DNA of 64,000 nt. Source: Salsipaludibacter sp963812245 (GTDB lineage: Bacteria > Actinomycetota > Nitriliruptoria > Nitriliruptorales > Nitriliruptoraceae). The position numbers and the translations under genes are program-made. The notes beneath the pieces were generated by a model that saw nothing but the letters and a program-made list of their open reading frames with translations, searched no databases and was not told where the DNA came from. This document shows, piece by piece, positions 37,673 to 47,959 of this stretch. Location: the NCBI GenBank assembly GCA_963812245.1, contig CAWEUK010000002.1:434001-498000 (forward strand), given 5' to 3'. Positions within the stretch are counted from its first letter, which is position 1, and each line of letters opens with the position of its first letter.

Positions 37673-38682
37673 GGGGCATCCAGTTCGTGAGCAGGTGGGG
37701 TGGGGTCGTGATCGGCGGGCATGGTGTCGTGGTCACGGGCGATGTCCCGCGTGTCGTCACGGCCAGCGTCGCCGGGGGCGTCTCGGCCAGCGTCGTCGGT
37801 GTCATCTCGGCCAGCGTTGCCGGTGTCGTGGTGGATCCAGGCCTCGATCTCGGTGCCCTCGCCCGGCTGGGTCCAGACGGTGGCGCCCCCGCCGTGACGC
37901 CGCAGGCGCGCATGGATCGAGTCGCGCAGGCCGTGGCGGTCCGCCGGGACGGCCGACGGGTCGAAGCCGACGCCGCGATCGCGCACGAACGCCGAGATCC
38001 GGTCGTCCTCGACCTCGACGTAGAGACTCGCGTCCCGCACGTGGGCATGACGGGCCACGTTGGCCAGGGCCTCGCGCACGGCCGCCAGCAGCGCCATCAC
38101 GTGGCGATCACTGTCGACGTCGCCGACGGTGCCAACCACCACGGCGTCCACCTCCAGTGCATGGTTGGCCTCGATCTCGGTCACCAGGTCGTCGACGGCC
38201 GCCTCGAGGTCGCGACTGGAGGCTCCCAGGTCGCGGGCGCCGTACAGCCACGCTCGCAGTTCCCGTTCCTGGGTCCGCGCCAGGGTCGTGGCGCGGCGGG
38301 GATCCTCGGTGCGCTGGATCAGGGCGAAGGTCTGCAACACCGAGTCATGGAGGTGGGCGGCGACCTCGTCGCGTGCCTGCTGGCGGGCGGTGGTGGCGCG
38401 TTCCTCCTCGAGTCGCTGCCACAGTCGCGCCAGCAACGGCGCGGCCAGCAGGGCCCCGCCGATGACGATGCCTGCCAGCGGGATGACCACTCGCCGAGGG
38501 TTGGGCACGACCGCCCAGAACGCCACGACCCCGGCGAACAGGATCAGCGCGGCGATGATGATCCGTCCGGCGGAGAGTCGGAAGATGGTGTGGCGCGGGC
38601 CCCCGGCCGTGTCAGGGCCGGCACGCATCCAGATCGTCGCCGAGACGGTGCCCGGCCACCAGTGCCGGCCACACCAGGGCAT
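37669..38682 (-). CDS. Sensor histidine kinase, likely C-terminal half of PspC-kinase fusion
   Basis: Two helices (RIIIAALILFAGVVAFWAVV and VIPLAGIVIGGALLAAPLLA) precede a HisKA_3-type dimer helix with HLHDSVLQT, and an ATP domain (NVARHAHVRD, DRGVGFDPS, HGLRDSIHARLRRHGG). The tail is a His/Asp/Arg-rich repeat with no known role. The first residues (MPWCGRHWWPG) look like the wrong frame. Removing one base at 38651-38653 joins it to the PspC frame (GIWFSDALVWPALVAG then TVSATIWMRAG), giving the PspC-TM-kinase layout known from actinobacteria. It pairs with the LuxR regulator downstream. Confidence 0.85.
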   Translation of the reverse strand: MPWCGRHWWPGTVSATIWMRAGPDTAGGPRHTIFRLSAGRIIIAALILFAGVVAFWAVVPNPRRVVIPLAGIVIGGALLAAPLLARLWQRLEEERATTARQQARDEVAAHLHDSVLQTFALIQRTEDPRRATTLARTQERELRAWLYGARDLGASSRDLEAAVDDLVTEIEANHALEVDAVVVGTVGDVDSDRHVMALLAAVREALANVARHAHVRDASLYVEVEDDRISAFVRDRGVGFDPSAVPADRHGLRDSIHARLRRHGGGATVWTQPGEGTEIEAWIHHDTGNAGRDDTDDAGRDAPGDAGRDDTRDIARDHDTMPADHDPTPPAHELDAP

Positions 38683-39127
38683 CAGAGAACCAGATGCCCA
38701 TCCCGCGCAGCAGCAGTGTCAGGCCCAGCGTGATCAGGCCGACTGCCATCGTCTGGCGACCGTCGAACTCGTGGACCGGGACGACCTCCCCGGGTTCGGG
38801 GTCACGGGACATGAACCAGGCAATGCCGTAGAGGATGAGTCCTGCCCCCCCTGCGAGCGTCAGGATGACCAGCGCGATGCGCACGACGAGCGGGTCGACA
38901 CCCAGGCGGCGGCCGAGCCCGGCCGTGACACCTGCGATCAACTCGTGGTCCGGGTCGCGCACGAATCCGTGTCTGCGGATGCGGTCGCGTGCAGCCGTGG
39001 GGTCCGCCGGCGGTGGCGGGGAAGGAAGGGGTGGGCTGGCCGACAAGGGCGCCACGACCGAGGGGGAGGGCTCGGCTGGGTCGGGCGGCTCGGCGCGCGG
39101 CGATGTGGGCGCAGGAGTGGAGGGCAT
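38612..39127 (-). CDS. PspC-domain segment, N-terminal half of a frameshifted PspC-histidine kinase
   Basis: Start at ATG 39127. A Pro-rich cytoplasmic tail leads into a PspC domain (LIAGVTAGLGRRLGVDP, VVRIALVILTLAGGAGLILY, GIAWFMSRDPEPGE) and a further helix (QTMAVGLITLGLTLLLRGMG). The frame ends after HRLGDDLDACRP, which does not look like a natural terminus. The downstream kinase frame overlaps it and picks up exactly where the family continues. Phage-shock-like PspC domains sense envelope stress. As read, this would be a membrane protein without catalytic part. Confidence 0.75.
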   Translation of the reverse strand: MPSTPAPTSPRAEPPDPAEPSPSVVAPLSASPPLPSPPPPADPTAARDRIRRHGFVRDPDHELIAGVTAGLGRRLGVDPLVVRIALVILTLAGGAGLILYGIAWFMSRDPEPGEVVPVHEFDGRQTMAVGLITLGLTLLLRGMGIWFSDALVWPALVAGHRLGDDLDACRP

Positions 39128-39163
39128 GCCCCCATCATGGCAGACGATCGGCCCGGGCGGGTG

Positions 39164-39209
39164 GGGGTTGCCCCCTGCCCGGCCCTGACCCCGGCGGCCA
39201 GGCAACCCC
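39164..39209. promoter_or_regulatory. Inverted repeat between divergent PspC genes
   Basis: Arms ggggttgcc (39164-39172) and ggcaacccc (39201-39209), 9 bp each with a 28-base centre, in the 193-bp gap between two divergent PspC genes. A possible site for the LuxR-type regulator; unproven. Confidence 0.35.
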
Positions 39210-39320
39210 GGTCGATTCGAGGTCGGCCCGGTCGCCGGAGGACCCAGGCCGGGATCAGGGAGGTGGGGGGGCATCCCCTGACGGTGCGGCGGGCCGTGGT
39301 GCGGCACAGTTGGGGTCACA

Positions 39321-40982
39321 GTGACCGACCGCCCGGAGTTCGACGTGATGGCACCTTCCGCACCGCCCCCGCCCCCGCCGCCAGGACCAACCGCCGAGCC
39401 CGACCCGCCGCCACCGCAGGCCGGCGGATCCGAACCGTCGCGGCCGCAACGACGCCTGGCACGACCCAAGGACGACCGCGTCGTCTCGGGTGTGGCAGCC
39501 GGCATCGCCAACCACTTCGGCGTTGACCCCGTGTGGGTCCGCGTGTTGTTCGTGCTCGGCACCTTCACGGCTGGCATCGGCCTCGTCCTGTACGTGGTGC
39601 TCGCCTTCGCGATGCCCCAGGTCGAACACTCCCCGGCCCCCGGTGAGGTCGCTCCCGCGTCCCAGACGGTGTTCTGGGTCGGCGCCGGTGTCGCACTGTT
39701 CCTGGCGGGCGCAACGGTCAACGTGTGGCCGCGCGGTGGCCTGCTGGTCCCCATCGCGATCGTGGCGATCGGCATCGCCCTGTGGCAGCGGCCGGCCAAG
39801 GCCAAGGACTCCGCCGTGCCCGCGGCACCCAGTGGGCCGGGAGGGACAGCACAGGATGTCGGACCGGATGGCGCGTCGGATGCCTCGTCCGGGGGTGGCG
39901 CCACGGCAGGTGCAGCGGCGGGGCCGGTCGCGGGCAATTCCGGTTCCGTCGTCCGAACCGCTGCCGGGGTCGAGGGCGGCGTTGCCCTGGCCGGGTCCGC
40001 GCCGGCGTCGGAGTACGCGCAGGCGGCTCCGGGTGCTGGCACGCCGGCATCGGCCGCCACGTCACCGTCGCCGGTCGACCCAGTGGCCTCCGAGCCGGTG
40101 TGGTGGACGCCACCGGCGCCGCGGCCGCGGCCGTCGTGGTTGGGGCCGCTGACCCTGGGCATCGCAGTCGTGGTGGCAGTCGTGCAGGCTGCCCTGGACG
40201 GTCTTGACGTCATCAACGTCACCCCGACCCAGTTCTTCGCCACTGGCCTGCTCATCCTTGGCACGGGCCTGGTCATCGGCACGCTGTGGGGTCGCGCGAA
40301 GTGGCTGGTCGCGCCGGCAGTCGTCCTGGTCGCGGGACTCCTGATCGTCGAGACGTCGGTGGACCTGGGCATCGCGATCTCGCCGAACCTGCGAACCGGC
40401 ATCTACGCGACCAGCGACGTCGCCAAACTGCCCAGCGGATCCGTCGGGGACATCACCCTCGACCTGACCGAGGAACCCGTGCCGCCCACGATCGCCTTCG
40501 AGCAGGGTGCCGGCCAGTTGACCGTGGTCGTGCCCTGGGACGCCGACGTCGACCTGACTGCCACCGTCGGCGTGGGGCAGGTGGAGGTGTACGAGGTGGA
40601 CGCAGTCGAGTTCGCGACGGCGGACGGCGTGTCTGCCACCGAGGACACCGGGCAGCGCCAGTCGTGGCCGCAGGAGTGGGATCGTGACACCGCCAGGATC
40701 GAGGGAGCCATCACGTACTCCCTCGAACGCGGGATCTCGGACATGTCGTTCGACGTGGTCGACGAGGCGAACGAGGTGATCGGGTTCGGATTCGTGTCGA
40801 CCGATGCGCGCTCGGTGGCCGCCGGGGTCGAACTGTCGATCGAGTCGCTGGAGGTGGCAAGTCCCTGGAGCAATGGTGACACGCCGTTGGAACTCGACCT
40901 GGGGATGGGTGCGGGTGCCATCCGGATCACCCGGGGCGCCCCACCGAACAACGTGCTCGCAACGATGCTGGAGGAACGCTGA
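39321..40982 (+). CDS. PspC-domain membrane protein with LiaF-like C-terminal region
   Basis: 553 residues from a GTG. A Pro-rich head, PspC domain (VVSGVAAGIANHFGVDPVW, VLFVLGTFTAGIGLVLYVVL), two more helices, a long Ala/Gly/Ser linker, another group of helices (about 275-345) and a beta-rich C-terminal region (PSGSVGDITLDLTEE, QGAGQLTVVVPWDADVDLTA). That C-terminal part resembles LiaF/DUF2154-type repressors of LiaRS systems. Divergent from a PspC-kinase/LuxR pair, this gives a three-component envelope-stress arrangement like LiaFSR (inference). Confidence 0.85.
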   Translation: MTDRPEFDVMAPSAPPPPPPPGPTAEPDPPPPQAGGSEPSRPQRRLARPKDDRVVSGVAAGIANHFGVDPVWVRVLFVLGTFTAGIGLVLYVVLAFAMPQVEHSPAPGEVAPASQTVFWVGAGVALFLAGATVNVWPRGGLLVPIAIVAIGIALWQRPAKAKDSAVPAAPSGPGGTAQDVGPDGASDASSGGGATAGAAAGPVAGNSGSVVRTAAGVEGGVALAGSAPASEYAQAAPGAGTPASAATSPSPVDPVASEPVWWTPPAPRPRPSWLGPLTLGIAVVVAVVQAALDGLDVINVTPTQFFATGLLILGTGLVIGTLWGRAKWLVAPAVVLVAGLLIVETSVDLGIAISPNLRTGIYATSDVAKLPSGSVGDITLDLTEEPVPPTIAFEQGAGQLTVVVPWDADVDLTATVGVGQVEVYEVDAVEFATADGVSATEDTGQRQSWPQEWDRDTARIEGAITYSLERGISDMSFDVVDEANEVIGFGFVSTDARSVAAGVELSIESLEVASPWSNGDTPLELDLGMGAGAIRITRGAPPNNVLATMLEER

Positions 40983-41275
40983 TGCGACGTCATCGAATCG
41001 ACCTGCTGTCCCTGGTGCTCGGGCTGCTTGCCATCGCGATGGCGGTGGCAGGCCTGACCGGCACGATCGACGCGGCGTGGTTGGACCCGACCGTCGCGGT
41101 GTCGATCGCGGCGCTCGTCGCCGTCGTCGTCGTGGTCGCCGTCGTCATCAACCTCGCCGTTCTCGCGAGGCGGACGCCGGGTGCCGGCGCCGTGGACGAG
41201 TCCGCATCGGCGCCGCAGCGCGACCCGCTGGATGGCTCGACCCGGGACCGCGAGGACGTGACCGAGCCGGTCTGA
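40982..41275 (+). CDS. Two-helix membrane protein of unknown function
   Basis: 97 residues with an Arg-rich start, two hydrophobic helices (about 6-28 and 35-57) and an acidic/polar C-terminal tail. The ATG shares a base with the previous stop (TGATG), so it is coupled to the PspC-LiaF-like gene. No family recognised. Confidence 0.7.
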   Translation: MRRHRIDLLSLVLGLLAIAMAVAGLTGTIDAAWLDPTVAVSIAALVAVVVVVAVVINLAVLARRTPGAGAVDESASAPQRDPLDGSTRDREDVTEPV

Positions 41276-41318
41276 GGACGCCGGCCACCGGTGTCAGCAC
41301 GCTGGTATCGTCGAGTCA

Positions 41319-41345
41319 CGGTGTTGGCGGTCTTCGCCAACACCG
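41319..41345 (+). terminator. 11-bp stem hairpin after PspC operon
   Basis: Arms cggtgttggcg (41319-41329) and cgccaacaccg (41335-41345) are fully complementary with a 5-nt loop. The hairpin lies 44 bases after the stop of the small membrane gene and 134 bases before purA, without a T-run. It probably terminates the PspC operon; a role in the purA leader is the alternative. Confidence 0.65.
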
Positions 41346-41478
41346 GACTTGCGTCCGCAGCCACGGTTGCAGTGATCGCTCCACCTCCGCCGACGCCGTG
41401 CGTCGACCTGGGTGGCCCCGTTGATGTCGATCTCGATGTCTTCGTTGATCGAGCACCCGCGCACCAAGGACTGACACG

Positions 41479-42774
<1,296 letters not shown>

Positions 42775-42883
42775 CGGCGGGTCGTCGGTGTGCTGCGGGC
42801 AGGCCTCCGTCCGCACGGCCTCGCGCAACCACCGCACAATCTGCCCCCAGTTGCTGACTCAGCCTCTTCGCCATGTCACCATT

Positions 42884-42909
42884 GCTGTTTGGGATCGATC
42901 CCAAACAGC
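42884..42909. promoter_or_regulatory. Perfect 26-bp palindrome, LacI-type operator for GH16 gene
   Basis: Half site gctgtttgggatc is followed directly by its exact reverse complement, making a gapless palindrome with a central CG, as LacI-family operators have. It lies 50 bases before the GH16 start codon. A LacI-family regulator gene follows that gene at 46898. Regulation by that protein is inferred. Confidence 0.75.
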
Positions 42910-42959
42910 CTGTGTGGACGTTTTGGCTGCTTCATGCTTCGCGACGGCAGGGTGACACC

Positions 42960-45900
42960 ATGGCACGTTCGACACTGGGGACCGGGTTGCTGGTGGCAGC
43001 GACCATCGTTGCGTCAGTCGGCGCGACCACGGCCGCGATCGCGGTGGAGGACCCGATCCTGGTGGTCGACGACATGGAGTCGGGGGTGCCCAACGGCAAC
43101 GACGGCGATGGTGTCAACGTCGGCTGGAACACCTTCCAGGACGCGGCCTCGACGGTCTCGATCGCCACGACGGACACACCACCGGCGCCGCGCCCGGATG
43201 CTGGTGCCGGCAACAGTGTCCTGCAGTTGGACGCCGACATCGAGGCATTCGCCGGCGTCACCCACTCGTTCAGCAACGCGACCACGGATGCGTGGGTGCC
43301 CCAGGACTGGAGCACCTACGCCGGCTTCGCCGTGTGGGTGTACGGGCAGGGCACGGGGACCGGGATGTTCATCGACGTGCTCGACAACCGCAACCCCGGT
43401 TCCACCGTCGACGACGCCGAACGCTGGTCGGTGGCCTTCGTCGACGACTTCACCGGGTGGCAACTCCTCGAGTGGTCGTGGGACCAGTTCGCACGCAAGA
43501 ACGTCGGCAACGGCGCGCCCGACGACGGGCTCAACCTCACCGCCGTCCACGGCTGGGCGATCGGGGGCGTCACGACCTCCGGACCCGTCACCTGGTACGC
43601 CGATGACGCCCAGGTGTGGGGCACCCGACCCCTGGCGCTGGCCTTCGATCGTCCGATCTTCGACGTCGACGAGGGTTCGGGCATCGCCACCGTCACGGTC
43701 ACCCTGACACGGCCGGCCGACGAGACGATCGTCGTCGACGTGGCCACCTCTGCGTCCACGGACCGCACTTCCAGCGAGGACCTGATCGCCACCCCGGACC
43801 GGGACTACACCCCGACGTCGGCGACCCTGACCTTCGAGCCGGGCGACACCAGCGCATCCTTCGACGTGGCGCTGATCGACGATGCCAAGGACGAGGTGCC
43901 CGAGACGTTCCTGGTCGAGATGACGGCGGTGCCCGACGGGTTCGACCCGGGGGCTGCCGGTCGGGCCTCGGTCAGCATCATCGACGACGACCCCACCGAT
44001 CCCTTCCTGCTCGAGGACTTCGAGGGCGAGCACGCGCCCGCCCTGCTCGACACCACGGGTGCCGCCGCCATCGACGTCCGCGAGATCGCTGCCGGCGACG
44101 CCGACGCGATCCCGGGCCAGGGACAGTGGGAGCACGTGTTGGACATGGCCGGTGCCGGCACGGTCAGCCACACCTGGGCCTTTCCCCAGGACGTGACCGC
44201 AGCCGACGGCCTGGAGTTGTGGCTCGACGGCGCCGGTGACGGCAGCGAGTTGGAGGTGGTGCTGCAGGACAACCGTGCGCCCGACCCGGGGCCCGACGGC
44301 TGGGTGCCCACCTTCGCCGACGAGTTCGACGGTGCCGCTGGCGAGCTCGCCAACCCGGCCTGGTGGAACTACGAGACCGGCGGCTGGGGCTGGGGCAACC
44401 AGGAGTTGCAGTACTACACCGACTCGCCGGACAACGGCGCGCTCAACGGTGTCGGCCAACTGGTCATCACTGCCCGCGAGGTGGACGACCCCGCTGCTGC
44501 CGGACTGCCGTGCTGGTACGGCGACTGCACCCACACGTCCGCGCGGATCAACAGCGAGGGCAAGCGTGAGTTCGGCTACGGGCGATGGGAGTCGCGTGTC
44601 CTGGTGCCCGAGGGCGACGGCATCTGGCCGGCCTTCTGGTCGCTGGGCAACGACTTCCGTCGGGTCAACTGGCCCCAGACGGGCGAGATCGACGTCATGG
44701 AGTTCGTCGGGCGCCAGCCCAACTCGATCTTCGGCACGATCCACGGTCCCGGCTACTCCGGTGGCGAGTCCTTCGGGTCGGGTCCCATCGACCTGGGTGA
44801 GCCGGTGGGTGCCCAGTACCACGACTTCGCAGTGGAGTGGCAGGAGGGGCTGATCACGTGGGAGTTGGACGGGGTCACCTACCACACGGCCACGCCGACG
44901 GACGTCGCCCCCAACGAGTGGGTCTTCGACCACCCGTTCTTCCTCCTCATGAACGTGGCGCTCGGCGGCAACTTCGGCGGCCCGCTCGGCGCCAACCTCG
45001 ACCTCCCCCAGGAGACGCTGTACGACTGGGTCCGGGTCAGTTCGGCGCCCGACACGGCGGAGCGCTTCGTCGCGACGGTCACTGACGACGTCGCCGGTTG
45101 GACGCAGGTGACGATCCCGTGGGCCGCGTTCTCGCGAGCGGCCGACCAGCCCGCCGGCGCGCCCGACGACGGGCTCAGCCTGGACGAGACCTGGGGCTGG
45201 GAGGTCACCCTCGCCGACGGCACGGCACGGTCGATGGACCAGTTGCGCCTGCTGGAGGCCGAATGCCAGCCCAACCCCGTCGTGACGTCGACCGAAGATG
45301 ACGGTGTCGGGTCCCTGCGACGCGCGCTGGCAGCAGCCTGCGACGGTGCCACGATCACGGTTGACGCCGCCCTGGCGTCCGCCACGGTCGCGCTGGCGTC
45401 CCAACTGGTCGCCGATCGCGACGTGACCGTCGATGCCGCTGCAGCGACCGGGTTCACGATCTCGGGCGAGGACGCCCACCGGGTGTTGACCGTCGAGGCC
45501 GGGGCGACCGTGGTCCTGGATGGCCTGACCGTCACCCGCGGTGCCGGTGACTTCCGCGGCGGTGGCATCCTGAACCTGGGTGACCTCACGATCGTGGACG
45601 GCGTGGTGACCGACAACACCGAGGTCTCGGTCGGTGATGCCAACTTCGATGCCGGTGGCGGCGGGATCTGGACGGGTGAGAACGCCCGACTGGAACTGCT
45701 CCGCACCACCGTGTCCGACAACGCCACGACCAGCAAGCCGGCCGGTGGTCTGTACGGATTCTTCGGGTCCGAGTTGGTCATCGTCGATTCCACGATCAGT
45801 GGCAACGTCGGTGCAGACGTGGCCGGTGGGATCCGCAGCCTGGGTGCCACGACCGTCGTGGACTCCACCATCAGTGGGAACACGTCGACGGCCTGGAACG

Positions 45901-46850
45901 GCGGCGGCATCTTCGCCACCGACGGCACGGTCGACCTGGTCAACGTCAGCGTTGTCGACAACGCTGCACCTGCGGGCACCGCGGGCGGCGTCTTCGTCGC
46001 CACGTTCGGGGCACCCGTGACGGTGACCGCAACGAACACCATCGTGGCCGGCAACACGGCCGGTGGTGCCACCGACTGCGGGCTGTTCTTCGGATCTGGT
46101 GCTGCGACCAGCCTCGACTCGCTGGGTGGCAACCTGGACTCGGACGGCACCTGCGGGTTCGAGCTGTCCGGTGTCGACGCGATGCTGGGACCGCTGGCGG
46201 ACAACGGTGGCCCGACGGCGACCCACCTGCCAGCTGATGACTCACCCGCTGTCGACGGCGGCGCGGTGGGATGCGACGGGTTCGACCAGCGTGGCGTCGA
46301 GCGTGCCGACGGCACGTGCGACAGCGGGTCCGTCGAGGTGTTCATCGACCCGAACGCGGACACCGACGGCGATGGCGTTCCCGACGTGCTCGAGGAGGCG
46401 GCCGGATCCGATCCCGATGACCCCGCGTCCCTCCCGCAGTGCGATGGCAGGCAATTCACCATGCTGGGCACGCTCGAGGCCGACGACCTGATCGGCACCG
46501 ATGGTGACGACGTCATCCTGACACTGGATGGGGACGACACCGTGCATGCCGGTGACGGCAACGACGTGGTGTGCGGGGGCGCCGGCGACGACGACCTCGA
46601 CGGACAGGACGGCAAGGACGTGCTGCTCGGCGAGGATGGCGACGACCACCTGGTCGGTGCCAATGGCCCCGACGACCTCCGCGGTGGCGCCGGCGACGAC
46701 GACCTGGCTGGCGGCAACGGTCCCGACGTGCTCGTCGGCGGAGACGACACCGACCGGGCCGACGGTGGTCGCAGCCGCGACGACTGCAGTGCCGAGGCCA
46801 CGACGGCATGCGAAGCCGCCCACCCGGGTGGCGGGAAGGGACGCGGCTGA
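42960..46850 (+). CDS. Secreted GH16 glucanase with nested CBM-like module, Calx-beta, beta-helix and RTX repeats
   Basis: 1,296 residues; ATG 42960 gives a signal peptide (MARSTLGTGLLVAATIVASV). Order: CBM11/CIA30-like domain (about 30-220), Calx-beta (225-347), first half of a second CBM11-like module (348-440), GH16 catalytic domain (444-697) with GEIDVMEFVG at about 575-584, then the remaining half of that module (697-765; GAPDDGLSLDETWGWEV mirrors GAPDDGLNLTAVHGWAI of the first). A Pro-poor beta-helix region (768-1124), a DxDGDG stretch and RTX repeats (GGAGDDDLDGQDG, GGAGDDDLAGGNG) follow. Likely a secreted beta-glucan (laminarin-like) hydrolase. Controlled by a palindrome upstream and the LacI gene behind it. 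Confidence 0.88.
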   Translation: MARSTLGTGLLVAATIVASVGATTAAIAVEDPILVVDDMESGVPNGNDGDGVNVGWNTFQDAASTVSIATTDTPPAPRPDAGAGNSVLQLDADIEAFAGVTHSFSNATTDAWVPQDWSTYAGFAVWVYGQGTGTGMFIDVLDNRNPGSTVDDAERWSVAFVDDFTGWQLLEWSWDQFARKNVGNGAPDDGLNLTAVHGWAIGGVTTSGPVTWYADDAQVWGTRPLALAFDRPIFDVDEGSGIATVTVTLTRPADETIVVDVATSASTDRTSSEDLIATPDRDYTPTSATLTFEPGDTSASFDVALIDDAKDEVPETFLVEMTAVPDGFDPGAAGRASVSIIDDDPTDPFLLEDFEGEHAPALLDTTGAAAIDVREIAAGDADAIPGQGQWEHVLDMAGAGTVSHTWAFPQDVTAADGLELWLDGAGDGSELEVVLQDNRAPDPGPDGWVPTFADEFDGAAGELANPAWWNYETGGWGWGNQELQYYTDSPDNGALNGVGQLVITAREVDDPAAAGLPCWYGDCTHTSARINSEGKREFGYGRWESRVLVPEGDGIWPAFWSLGNDFRRVNWPQTGEIDVMEFVGRQPNSIFGTIHGPGYSGGESFGSGPIDLGEPVGAQYHDFAVEWQEGLITWELDGVTYHTATPTDVAPNEWVFDHPFFLLMNVALGGNFGGPLGANLDLPQETLYDWVRVSSAPDTAERFVATVTDDVAGWTQVTIPWAAFSRAADQPAGAPDDGLSLDETWGWEVTLADGTARSMDQLRLLEAECQPNPVVTSTEDDGVGSLRRALAAACDGATITVDAALASATVALASQLVADRDVTVDAAAATGFTISGEDAHRVLTVEAGATVVLDGLTVTRGAGDFRGGGILNLGDLTIVDGVVTDNTEVSVGDANFDAGGGGIWTGENARLELLRTTVSDNATTSKPAGGLYGFFGSELVIVDSTISGNVGADVAGGIRSLGATTVVDSTISGNTSTAWNGGGIFATDGTVDLVNVSVVDNAAPAGTAGGVFVATFGAPVTVTATNTIVAGNTAGGATDCGLFFGSGAATSLDSLGGNLDSDGTCGFELSGVDAMLGPLADNGGPTATHLPADDSPAVDGGAVGCDGFDQRGVERADGTCDSGSVEVFIDPNADTDGDGVPDVLEEAAGSDPDDPASLPQCDGRQFTMLGTLEADDLIGTDGDDVILTLDGDDTVHAGDGNDVVCGGAGDDDLDGQDGKDVLLGEDGDDHLVGANGPDDLRGGAGDDDLAGGNGPDVLVGGDDTDRADGGRSRDDCSAEATTACEAAHPGGGKGRG

Positions 46851-46897
46851 GGCACGCTGGGCCCGCGACGACGGGTGACGCAACGGAGGACGCCGGC

Positions 46898-47959
46898 GTG
46901 ACGACACGGGAAGTGGACAGGCGGCCGACCCTGAAGGATGTCGCTCGGCAGGCCGGCGTGTCCCGATCCACCACGTCGCGGGTGCTCAACGACCACCCGA
47001 GCGTGCGGCCCGAGGTGCGGGCCCGCGTGCGCAAGGTCATGCACGAGGTCGGCTATGTCCCCGATGGGGTTGCGCGCAGCCTTCGTCGGGGCCGCACCGG
47101 GATCATCGGCCTGGTGATCCCCCAGGCACCCCCGACCGTGTTCGGCGACGCCTACTTCGCAGCCCTGGTCACGGCGATCGTCCGGGCCGGCCAGGAGCGT
47201 GGTTGCACCGTGGCCACGGTGCTGGGTGACGAACTTGGGGCACCACCCGACGAACTGGTCGACCGCTTGGCCGTGGGGGGCCTGGTTGACGGGGTCGTCA
47301 CGACGGCGAGCGTCGACCATGACCCGCTGCCCACCCAGTTGCGGCTGGCAGGTGTTCCCGTGGTCGTGATCGGCACGCCCGCCGACCCTGCGGTGGCGTC
47401 TGTGGACGTCGACAATGCCGCGGGCGGCAGGCTGGCCGTGGAGCACCTGGTGGCAGGTGGCCGCCGCCGCCTCGCGGTCGTGGCCGGACCGGTGACGAAC
47501 GCGTCGGCGCGCAGCCGTCGCGAGGGTGCCTTCCAGGCGGCGGGCCGGATCGGTGTGAGGGTCGTGGCGGAGATCGCGGCAACCGAGTTCAGCGAGGACG
47601 GAGGCCGCGCGGCCATGGAGCAGGTGCTGCAGCGGGTACCGACCCCGACCTTCGACGGGCTCATCGCGGGGTCGGACTCGATCGCGGTCGGTGCGATGAA
47701 GGCGCTGCAGGATGCGCAGGTGGATGTGCCCGGCGACGTGGCGGTGGTCGGGTTCGACGACCTCGCGCCGTCTCGTCTCGCGTCGCCGTCGCTGACCACC
47801 GTGGCCCAGGCGATCGACGATGTCGGGTGGACCGCCATCGGACTCCTGCTCAGCGCGGTCGCGGGTGGCGACGGTGCGTCAGACTCCCCGCCTCGGCGGG
47901 ATGTCCTGGACGTCCACCTGGTGGAGCGGGCATCCACAGGGGGTGTGGCCGGGTCGTGA
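46898..47959 (+). CDS. LacI family transcriptional regulator
   Basis: 353 residues from a GTG with GGAGGA seven bases upstream. LacI HTH: TLKDVARQAGVSRSTTSRVL, NDHPSVRPEVRARVRKVM; then the periplasmic-binding-like domain (GIIGLVIPQ, VDGVVTTASVD, VDVDNAAGG, GLIAGSDSIAVGAMKAL, DVAVVGFDDL). The effector sugar is unknown. Position just behind the GH16 gene and the palindrome in front of that gene make it the probable repressor, perhaps responding to a glucan oligosaccharide (inference). Confidence 0.92.
   Translation: MTTREVDRRPTLKDVARQAGVSRSTTSRVLNDHPSVRPEVRARVRKVMHEVGYVPDGVARSLRRGRTGIIGLVIPQAPPTVFGDAYFAALVTAIVRAGQERGCTVATVLGDELGAPPDELVDRLAVGGLVDGVVTTASVDHDPLPTQLRLAGVPVVVIGTPADPAVASVDVDNAAGGRLAVEHLVAGGRRRLAVVAGPVTNASARSRREGAFQAAGRIGVRVVAEIAATEFSEDGGRAAMEQVLQRVPTPTFDGLIAGSDSIAVGAMKALQDAQVDVPGDVAVVGFDDLAPSRLASPSLTTVAQAIDDVGWTAIGLLLSAVAGGDGASDSPPRRDVLDVHLVERASTGGVAGS

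Noticed and set aside
43014..46226. 1,070-residue open frame on the minus strand across the GH16 gene
   Set aside because: High GC at third codon positions keeps the opposite strand open; its product is low-complexity Arg/Gly/Val with no domain, and the plus-strand protein is clearly real.
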